Assembly: GCA_020053845.1 (NCBI GenBank)
Contig: JAGVMI010000013.1
Location: 1-5,982 of the forward strand
Source of the DNA: Candidatus Babeliales bacterium
Lineage (GTDB): Bacteria; Babelota; Babeliae; Babelales; Vermiphilaceae
Length of the DNA stretch: 5,982 nucleotides
Reading direction: 5' to 3'
Position numbers and translations under genes: made by a program. Of this stretch, positions 1 through 5,171 are shown piece after piece (the stretch's first letter is position 1; every line of letters starts with the position of its first letter). The notes under the pieces are model-generated. The model was not told the DNA's origin. It searched no databases and saw nothing but the letters and a program-made list of their open reading frames with translations.

Positions 1-39
1 ACGCAGGCAATTTGATACGATTATAGAGGGCAAGTAGCT

Positions 40-1035
40 ATGAAATACTGCGCATATGCAATAAGCCTGTGCACGCTTGTATTTTCTTGTACCGCGTACG
101 CACTGCATAAGCGGGAGCTGCCACCATTAGCTAATTCTGCATACAGCAACCCCCGTTATACTAATGATCCTCATGCGTTGTTTAAAGATCCGGCATATAG
201 TGAGATAACTTTCTCTACATGCTTGCAGAATCTTAATAATGAGGAATCGTTTGCGACAGCACTCAGTATGCTTTACAACGATGTAGAATTACGCACACGC
301 TATCTTAAAAAAGCGCTCTCTGATGGATCTATGAACAACGCCCATCACACTCTTTTGATAAAAACATCATTAGTTATCACTCCTGAGTTTGAACTCGGTG
401 AAGCCGACAGCTCAGATATCATTCGAAAAAATCTTGAACTTCTTGAAGAAAGAAGCGCTCAACGGCGCAGCAAAATGCGAATATTACTTGAGCAAGCCAC
501 TCGGGATAACGTGCTCCACACACGCCTGCTGCAACTGCAAGAAAAACAAGCCCCTACTGCGCTGCAAGCACCACCAGCTCAATCACCCACGCAACCTTCT
601 CCATCCTCTTGCGATCAAAACCGTGGACCATTAAACGAAGAAGAGATCGCCCTACTGCGTTCGATGCTGGCACAAGATCCTAAGGTGCGTAGACAATTCT
701 TTTATGAGCAAATGAAAGAAATACGCCAAGAACGCAATATCCAGCGCTTGCTATGTCTCTGTTTAGAAGACAATGTCGATACGCTTATGCCTTCCAGTGA
801 GAAGCAAACGAACAGCATAAAAGAATATAAGATATTTCTGGAAAATTATGCACAATCTTTGATGGCTGATACACAACCGCGTATTCAAGCAGACCATCTG
901 GGCAACCTTCTTGAAAAACTGCTACAGAAAGCATCACCAGCTACACCCTTCAAGCGTCCAGCACCTCGCTCTAAAACTCCCCACGCGTCATCTTCAAAAA
1001 AGTTATGTATCTCAAACCTCTGCTCAAGCAACTGA
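40..1035 (+). CDS. Gene A: secreted helical protein of unknown function with a probable internal duplication
   Basis: A 331-residue protein that I do not recognise. The start at 40 has a ribosome binding site (AGAGGG, 25-30) nine bases upstream. Residues 1-21 form a Sec signal peptide, hydrophobic core about 6-17, with likely cleavage after CTAYA. The mature part has two helical blocks, about residues 65-140 and 198-272, joined by a Pro/Gln/Ser-rich linker (about 171-190). The blocks align without gaps over much of their length at an offset of 132 residues (SML at 76-78 and 208-210, D81/D213, R85/R217, LL 105-106/237-238, LE 135-136/267-268), which suggests an old duplication. The C-terminus (300-331) is low-complexity, basic and Ser/Pro-rich, with Cys at 323 and 328. 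There is no second membrane helix, so the product is probably periplasmic or exported. It is first in the visible operon; gene B follows after 9 bases. The CDS is confident; the function is unknown. Confidence 0.9.
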   Translation: MKYCAYAISLCTLVFSCTAYALHKRELPPLANSAYSNPRYTNDPHALFKDPAYSEITFSTCLQNLNNEESFATALSMLYNDVELRTRYLKKALSDGSMNNAHHTLLIKTSLVITPEFELGEADSSDIIRKNLELLEERSAQRRSKMRILLEQATRDNVLHTRLLQLQEKQAPTALQAPPAQSPTQPSPSSCDQNRGPLNEEEIALLRSMLAQDPKVRRQFFYEQMKEIRQERNIQRLLCLCLEDNVDTLMPSSEKQTNSIKEYKIFLENYAQSLMADTQPRIQADHLGNLLEKLLQKASPATPFKRPAPRSKTPHASSSKKLCISNLCSSN

Positions 1036-1044
1036 GGAAATTTT

Positions 1045-1485
1045 ATGAACTATAGCTATAGCGGCATCATATGCTGCTTTTTAAGTATGAGCATACTCAA
1101 CGCACACCACAGCAAAAATGAAGAGCCTTTACATAAAAGGCAATGCATCAGACATCCAGACTTCACACACTATATTACCAGTGAAAACACGGCACAAACG
1201 CCCGAAGAAAAAGCGCTCATGTATGAGATACGTAACACGTACTGCAAAATGAGCACGCGCTATACAACTATGCAGGAACTTGTACAACAAAATAAAGTCG
1301 ATACGCAAGCATGCCATGAGCTCATAGAAAAGCTCAAAACAGTCAAACAGCAAAAGCAAAGCACTATTGAAATGCTTAATACCCAGCAAGAAGTAGAAAA
1401 AACACAGCTGTATACACTTGCACTATTTGATCAAACAATTGTGCAACATTTGCAAGATCTGGCCTCAGCATCCAAGAACCACTGA
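1045..1485 (+). CDS. Gene B: small secreted coiled-coil-like protein, probably C-terminally truncated by a frameshift
   Basis: A 146-residue protein with no recognised family. Its Shine-Dalgarno sequence (GAGGA, 1034-1038) overlaps gene A's TGA stop, so the two are probably translationally coupled. Residues 1-20 form a signal peptide with likely cleavage after SILNA. Residues 53-143 are rich in Glu, Gln, Lys and Leu with few helix breakers and look like a long amphipathic or coiled-coil helix. A short LHKR motif near the mature N-terminus (29-32) also occurs just after the signal peptide of gene A (22-25), possibly by chance. The stop at 1483-1485 looks premature: another frame stays open through it to 1610 and encodes similar helical sequence, and the following gap is the only long one in the cluster. 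If the frame were restored the protein would have about 188 residues. A genuine short protein remains possible. Confidence 0.8.
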   Translation: MNYSYSGIICCFLSMSILNAHHSKNEEPLHKRQCIRHPDFTHYITSENTAQTPEEKALMYEIRNTYCKMSTRYTTMQELVQQNKVDTQACHELIEKLKTVKQQKQSTIEMLNTQQEVEKTQLYTLALFDQTIVQHLQDLASASKNH

Positions 1486-1610
1486 CGATATGTATACGCG
1501 CAATCAGCGTTCTCCAGTTGCTTGAAGCACATACCTCAGCTACATTAGCTGCATCGCAGCTCTCACAATGTTGCGAAGCTTTCAGAAAAAAGAGAGAATT
1601 GCTCGATTAA
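1486..1610 (+). pseudogene. Probable out-of-frame C-terminal continuation of gene B
   Basis: This stretch has no gene with its own start. The frame at 1488 is open from 1431 to the TAA at 1608-1610. It reads as plausible protein: a helical segment beginning ICIRAISVLQLLEAH and ending in a basic FRKKRELLD tail, with codon choice like the neighbours. The frame has no ATG. Gene B's frame and this one overlap at 1431-1485, so a single lost base (or a two-base gain) there would split one ORF of about 188 codons. I see no X-XXY-YYZ slippery heptamer in the overlap, so mutation or a sequencing error is likelier than programmed frameshifting. The open length alone is not statistically strong; the case rests on composition and on the otherwise tight gene packing. 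Confidence 0.45.
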
Positions 1611-1634
1611 AAAAATTATGGGGAGTGTCATGAA

Positions 1635-1640
1635 AAGGAG
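1635..1640 (+). promoter_or_regulatory. Ribosome binding site that sets the start of gene C
   Basis: AAGGAG lies seven bases before the ATG at 1648, an ideal Shine-Dalgarno arrangement. In-frame ATGs at 1618 and 1630 would add 10 or 6 residues. The 1630 ATG has its own GGGGAG (1620-1625) only four bases away, so it is a weaker alternative. Starting at 1648 gives a signal peptide beginning MKRS, like gene E's MKRY. Confidence 0.7.
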
Positions 1641-1647
1641 AACAGCA

Positions 1648-2526
1648 ATGAAAAGATCAGTATGCTTGCTCGCATTAAGCATGGTAATACCAGTGTGGTG
1701 TATGAATAGCGATCAAAAGGAATCCGATCATGCACGCCAGTATATGCTTACTCATTTGCAAAACATAATTGAAGAGCACGTGAAGCGTGAAAATCAGCCC
1801 TCGCCAACATCCGACTCACACATACCATACAAGCTATTCGTACAAGAACTGCACGCTCTGCTGAGCAAGCGCACACTTGATGTTACAGAAAAAACTAACG
1901 TTATCGTCAACCGAGCTATAGCCCACCCTGCGTGCACAGATGATCTACAGCAAGCAGCTTTACAATTAGGCTGTTCCGTATATATAACATGGCAAGATCT
2001 CACTAAAAAGATTCCTCAAGATGAAGCTTTGGAAGTTAAAAAAACTATACATGATAGACTCGCCTCTACTATTCTCCTAGCCTCTCAGGTAAAGGAATCG
2101 TCACCAGATGATGCAGGTGTGAAAACACTTTTAAATGCAACAATTCTTGAAGCAGGGCAACTGCATAATTTTCTTTGCACTCATGCATGCACAACAATCA
2201 GTAGCAGCTCCATGCCTACTATTACAGCAGCGCTACCTACGTGCCATACCCCTGCAGAGGAAGATGTACTGGTTGATGATGAACAAGAATATATACCATC
2301 ATCCCTATCACGCGCTATTTCACGAAATATGTCGGCATGCACTTTTATTTTTCTTTTGCTGAGTGGCATCAGCCATGTAGGTATGGTGGCCTGGGATCAT
2401 GTGCATCAAAATCAGCATCCAATTATGGCACCTCCTCACCACGGGCACAGCACTCATGCTGAATTGCCTAATAATGTCGAAGCTGCTCGCATGCTACCAA
2501 CGCCCAATCCATGGCACCAATACTAA
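1648..2526 (+). CDS. Gene C: secreted protein with a C-terminal membrane helix and a His-rich tail
   Basis: A 292-residue protein of no recognised family; the start is chosen from the AAGGAG at 1635-1640. Residues 1-18 form the signal peptide (hydrophobic core 5-16), probably cut at VWC|MNS. No true lipobox is present, because Trp precedes the Cys. Residues 20-185 are helical, followed by a Ser/Thr-rich stretch (183-198) and an acidic stretch (203-214). A transmembrane helix lies at about 228-249 (ACTFIFLLLSGISHVG core). The 43-residue tail has seven His between 251 and 270 and ends Pro-rich. With a cleaved signal, the ectodomain would be outside the cytoplasm and the His-rich tail inside. 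The layout matches genes E, G and H, but sequence similarity to them is not convincing. A gap of 32 bases separates it from gene D. Metal binding by the tail is speculation. Confidence 0.9.
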   Translation: MKRSVCLLALSMVIPVWCMNSDQKESDHARQYMLTHLQNIIEEHVKRENQPSPTSDSHIPYKLFVQELHALLSKRTLDVTEKTNVIVNRAIAHPACTDDLQQAALQLGCSVYITWQDLTKKIPQDEALEVKKTIHDRLASTILLASQVKESSPDDAGVKTLLNATILEAGQLHNFLCTHACTTISSSSMPTITAALPTCHTPAEEDVLVDDEQEYIPSSLSRAISRNMSACTFIFLLLSGISHVGMVAWDHVHQNQHPIMAPPHHGHSTHAELPNNVEAARMLPTPNPWHQY

Positions 2527-2547
2527 GCATAGGCATAATTCATCAGC

Positions 2548-2552
2548 GGGAG
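2548..2552 (+). promoter_or_regulatory. Ribosome binding site that sets the start of gene D
   Basis: GGGAG sits six bases before the ATG at 2559. The longer in-frame ATG at 2511 lies inside gene C, has no clear Shine-Dalgarno sequence, and would put 16 residues ahead of the signal peptide. Confidence 0.7.
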
Positions 2553-2558
2553 TATTAC

Positions 2559-3008
2559 ATGAAATGTTACACACGCATTTTTGCCATACTCATTATGCTC
2601 AGCACATCTCATATGTATTGCATGGAAGCTGAAATTAGCGCTGCAATAGAGCGAATGCGCTCATCAGAACCTGTTGATCCTAGGGTGTTTCCTGGCTCAT
2701 CCAGATATATATTGCAAAACTACAAGCCCACTGACGCATTCTGCACCGATATTATGAGGCTTATTAAAGAGCATCGTGTTACTGAACAAAGTTTGCCCAT
2801 ACGCATATTTCGCTTTATACAATACATGCGCACTATACCTCTAGCAACACGCGATCTTATTGACCGATACCGCATGCGCGTAGAAGCATTAGCTAGCCTT
2901 CTGCCTCCAGCAACAGAATCAAATCGCTCGCTTGACCGCCCAACATACAATGATGAGCTTGCATCAATCCTCCAAGCACTTCACAAGGCACGAGAATGGA
3001 TTATATGA
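2559..3008 (+). CDS. Gene D: short secreted helical protein, possibly a shortened relative of genes E, G and H
   Basis: A 149-residue protein of unknown function, started at 2559 on its GGGAG site. Residues 1-21 form a signal peptide with likely cleavage MYC|MEA. The mature part is helical and Arg-rich, and it lacks the C-terminal transmembrane helix of genes C, E, G and H. Two segments resemble the E/G/H proteins. The first (YKPTDAFCTDIMRLIKEH, 55-72) matches H's YNPHPEYLQDFIGYLKEH in spacing. The second (NDELASILQALHKA, 131-144) resembles E's NQELSTIAQLLQSA. The protein then ends at the point where E continues into its membrane anchor, so D may be a truncated, soluble paralogue; this is inference from short matches. 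Gene E starts 17 bases later. The CDS is likely real given its signal peptide, ribosome binding site and packing. Confidence 0.85.
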   Translation: MKCYTRIFAILIMLSTSHMYCMEAEISAAIERMRSSEPVDPRVFPGSSRYILQNYKPTDAFCTDIMRLIKEHRVTEQSLPIRIFRFIQYMRTIPLATRDLIDRYRMRVEALASLLPPATESNRSLDRPTYNDELASILQALHKAREWII

Positions 3009-3022
3009 AAAAGGAAGATATT
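3009..3022 (+). repeat. 14-bp repeat copy 1, containing the ribosome binding site of gene E
   Basis: AAAAGGAAGATATT occurs here and again at 3846-3859, each time just ahead of a start codon (genes E and F). AAGGAAG at 3011-3017 lies eight bases before the ATG at 3026. This favours that start over the in-frame ATGs at 2996 and 3005, which lie before the site and within or across the end of gene D. Confidence 0.7.
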
Positions 3023-3025
3023 TGC

Positions 3026-3865
3026 ATGAAACGTTATTCGCGCCTCTACACTCTTGGGCTTTTATGTGCAGTACAATGTACACACGTGCTCCAAGCCGTG
3101 CGCTCTGTGTCAGCCGCACAAGAATATTATAATCAGGCACAGATATATCTTACCCAACGAATGACATGCGCTACAAAAAGCGAACCGCTGCGCCAAGAAT
3201 TGCTGAACACGGTGCACACAATTATGAGAGCAGACACACAAGGTTCCGAATCGTACGATAACCCAATAGAAAAAATCAGACGCGCTTGCACTCCTTCTAA
3301 GCGTCACCTTAAAAAACTCATCCGGTGCTTAAAGCCTCGCTTTGCTCTCAACAATCACTCAGGCGTTATAATATATAAGAAAAATAATACCCGCTCGTGG
3401 GCAGAAGCATATGATAATGCAAAAGTTACCGCCCTTATTCCCCTCATGATATATAGAAAAATGCAAAGGCTTAGTAACTACGCCGATCCTGCAAAAGCAG
3501 TCGATATGCTTCTTGCAACGCTCAATATCTTTGATGGTAATGCACACGATGCACTACAAGCAGTGCACAATGAACGCGCAAAGCTCATAAACTCACACCG
3601 TGAGAGACTCATAAGTCCACCATGGAAAATAACTAATGCGCACTTGAATCAAGAATTATCTACCATTGCTCAGCTACTGCAAAGTGCCCAAGCGCAGGCA
3701 CAAAAGATGCGTGAAGCATTACAGCCAATGCAAACGCAAAAAATTGAAGCGAATAACGCAGGCTATGCATTATTTGCAAGCCTCTGCGTAGCAGGGCTAT
3801 ACGCTGCATGCGATATTATGTGGCATATGCAAAAAGCAGAAAATGAAAAGGAAGATATTACATGA
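3026..3865 (+). CDS. Gene E: signal-peptide protein with helical ectodomain and C-terminal membrane anchor, paralogue of gene G
   Basis: A 279-residue protein of unrecognised family. The start at 3026 is set by the AAGGAAG site. Residues 1-24 form a signal peptide (likely cleavage VLQA|V). The ectodomain is helical, and a transmembrane helix lies at about 245-266 (AGYALFASLCVAGLYAAC core) with a 13-residue charged tail. It aligns with gene G end to end through that helix. Shared landmarks are EYYxxxxxxLTQRM (33-46), LRQELLNTV (55-63), ACTPS (87-91), W125 with the following AYDNAKVTALIP (128-139), MLLATLNIFD (151-160), and an Ala/Gln-rich helix at 211-232 (LSTIAQLLQSAQAQ). Predicted topology is ectodomain in the periplasm, short tail in the cytoplasm. 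Its stop overlaps gene F's start as ATGA. Function is unknown; an envelope or host-facing role is inferred from architecture alone. Confidence 0.92.
   Translation: MKRYSRLYTLGLLCAVQCTHVLQAVRSVSAAQEYYNQAQIYLTQRMTCATKSEPLRQELLNTVHTIMRADTQGSESYDNPIEKIRRACTPSKRHLKKLIRCLKPRFALNNHSGVIIYKKNNTRSWAEAYDNAKVTALIPLMIYRKMQRLSNYADPAKAVDMLLATLNIFDGNAHDALQAVHNERAKLINSHRERLISPPWKITNAHLNQELSTIAQLLQSAQAQAQKMREALQPMQTQKIEANNAGYALFASLCVAGLYAACDIMWHMQKAENEKEDIT
3846..3859 (+). repeat. 14-bp repeat copy 2, containing the ribosome binding site of gene F
   Basis: This copy is identical to 3009-3022. AAGGAAG (3848-3854) sits seven bases before gene F's ATG at 3862. Here the repeat is also coding: it encodes the KEDI near the C-terminus of gene E. 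Copy 1 encodes the same KEDI when read from the ATG at 3005, so the two junctions may share an origin. Confidence 0.65.
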
Positions 3866-4161
3866 CATGTATGCGCACTCTGTATTGTATTGTTTTGCTC
3901 TGCATATCCGGCAGCTTGTATTCAGGGCGTGGGCCAAAAAAGCATATGAAACGATTACAATGGCATGCCCATCAGGATCGCATGAAGTTTCTTAACAAGA
4001 TGGAATTAAAAGCTGCAGCTGAAGAAATAACTTCAAGCGAAAAGCTATTGCCAAAGCAGCATGGGGATAGCAATGAAGAATCATTCCCCATTTCGCAGCG
4101 TTTATACGACACACAAACTTCATCCGCAGCGCAACAGCTCATAAAAAAGGATAGTGAATAA
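3862..4161 (+). CDS. Gene F: very small secreted basic protein between the two paralogues
   Basis: A 99-residue protein with no recognised family. It starts at 3862, overlapping gene E's stop by four bases (ATGA), with AAGGAAG seven bases upstream. An alternative ATG at 3871 is too far from that site. Residues 1-21 form a signal peptide (core TLYCIVLLCISGSL) with probable cleavage near LYS|GRG. The mature product is only about 78 residues. Its first part (22-50) is strongly basic with several His (GRGPKKHMKRLQWHAH), and the rest is polar and Glu/Ser/Lys-rich, probably partly disordered. There is no further membrane segment. Its TAA stop directly abuts gene G's ATG (TAAATG). Coupling on both sides argues that it is a real gene and made with its neighbours. 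It could be a secreted partner of E or G; that is a guess. Confidence 0.82.
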   Translation: MTCMRTLYCIVLLCISGSLYSGRGPKKHMKRLQWHAHQDRMKFLNKMELKAAAEEITSSEKLLPKQHGDSNEESFPISQRLYDTQTSSAAQQLIKKDSE

Positions 4162-5169
4162 ATGAAGTATTTCTATGGTATATATCTGATCGCATTGCTT
4201 TGTACCCTACCACGCATATATGCATTTCAAAGTTGTCGCTACGTATCACCTGGAGAGAAATACTACCATGAAATACGAGTTGAGCTTACCCAAAAAATGG
4301 GTGAAAAACTGCGTGATAGATTGATGGATACTGTAAAGTCAGTAAACACATATCATAAGCACCACAAGCAAGCTCAAGGCTTTGGCTTTTTGCCAAAGAT
4401 CAAGCACGCCTGTACACCTTCTCATGATTACACCGTACAGCTGCACGCGTTCTTACAGCCAAAAAACGCACTAAAACATAGAGTACATAACAAAACTCCA
4501 GGCTGGACTAAAACATATGATAAGGCAAAAATCGCTTCACTTATTCCTTTCATAATACACACAAAAATACAGCAGCTTGATAGTGAAAATTATGGAAAGA
4601 CGATCAGCATGCTGCTTAAAGCATTTGCCATTTTTGATCTTACTGCAGATGAGTTACAAACAAAGCTCAAAAATAAAAAAGCAGAGCTTTTTAAAAATAT
4701 AGGGGATGATGAAGATCGTAAGCGTGATCAATTCGCTAAGAATAAGCTATCGGCAGTATCTAAACTACTTTCGAGCGCACAAGCTCACTCAAAACAGGCA
4801 CAGGAAGCTTTGAACGCCGTGGAAGCAGGAAGAGCTACCCACGAAACACGTGTAGGTTACGCCCTACTTACAGGCTTACTTGCTGGAGGGTTTTATATTA
4901 TTTACAATGCGATGGCTCATTATCAAAACAATCAGCTCCTAACCGCACAGTATATAAGAGGCAATAGCACCGCTTGCAGCACTCTCATGTGTGCAGAAAA
5001 TCTACCTCAGGTTACGCCTTGCGCTACAGAGCTTTTACGAGAAGCATCACAGGCGACAGATGCAAAACGGCTGCCGCACACTGCACACGCTATCGAACAA
5101 CTTAAAGAAGTTGGTGTGCGCTTTCGCAAAGAAATCACTAAGCGTTTGCAGAACGAAAGACAAGAATAA
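4162..5169 (+). CDS. Gene G: signal-peptide protein with helical ectodomain, membrane helix and long C-terminal tail, paralogue of gene E
   Basis: A 335-residue protein of unrecognised family. The start follows gene F's stop without a gap; AAGGA at 4147-4151 lies ten bases upstream. Residues 1-21 form a signal peptide (likely cleavage RIYA|FQS). The ectodomain aligns with gene E: KYYxxxxxxLTQKM (33-46), LRDRLMDTV (50-58), ACTPS (83-87), W115 with TYDKAKIASLIP (118-129), MLLKAFAIFD (140-149), and LSAVSKLLSSAQAH (196-209). The transmembrane helix is at about 231-250 (VGYALLTGLLAGGFYIIYNA). Unlike gene E, it continues for 85 residues past the membrane helix, with Cys at 272, 277 and 287 and a basic amphipathic helix near the end (311-332), predicted to be cytoplasmic. 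Some DNA similarity to gene E remains, for example 16 of 17 bases at 4514-4530 against 3408-3424. Function is unknown. Confidence 0.92.
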   Translation: MKYFYGIYLIALLCTLPRIYAFQSCRYVSPGEKYYHEIRVELTQKMGEKLRDRLMDTVKSVNTYHKHHKQAQGFGFLPKIKHACTPSHDYTVQLHAFLQPKNALKHRVHNKTPGWTKTYDKAKIASLIPFIIHTKIQQLDSENYGKTISMLLKAFAIFDLTADELQTKLKNKKAELFKNIGDDEDRKRDQFAKNKLSAVSKLLSSAQAHSKQAQEALNAVEAGRATHETRVGYALLTGLLAGGFYIIYNAMAHYQNNQLLTAQYIRGNSTACSTLMCAENLPQVTPCATELLREASQATDAKRLPHTAHAIEQLKEVGVRFRKEITKRLQNERQE

Positions 5170-5171
5170 TC

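Noticed and set aside
389..634. 81-residue plus-strand frame inside gene A
   Set aside because: It is an out-of-frame shadow of gene A with no good ribosome binding site; gene A has the signal peptide and coherent helical composition.
1129..1389. 86-residue open frame on the minus strand inside gene B
   Set aside because: It lies antisense within gene B, reads as an unlikely Phe/Leu/Cys-rich protein, and no other evidence supports minus-strand genes here.
1431..1485. Programmed -1 frameshifting joining gene B to the downstream frame
   Set aside because: No slippery heptamer of the X-XXY-YYZ type lies in the overlap of the two open frames; the A-run near 1398 is upstream of a stop in the other frame.
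1560..1617. Possible terminator or promoter in the gap between genes B and C
   Set aside because: There is a run of A on the plus strand but no GC-rich hairpin followed by T, and no convincing -35/-10 pair.
1648..1710. Lipoprotein signals in genes C, D and H because Cys falls at the cleavage site
   Set aside because: The residues before the Cys (PVW, HMY, AAQ) do not fit the lipobox [LVI][ASTVI][GAS]C, so ordinary signal peptidase cleavage is likelier.
2932..3132. 66-residue plus-strand frame bridging genes D and E
   Set aside because: It is out of frame with both genes, lacks a suitable ribosome binding site, and spans two well-supported coding regions.
3341..3372. TATAAT (3367-3372) in an AT-rich stretch as a possible internal promoter in gene E
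   Set aside because: The best -35 candidate (TTTGCT, 3341-3346) is poor and 20 bases away, and the site is in the middle of a coding region.
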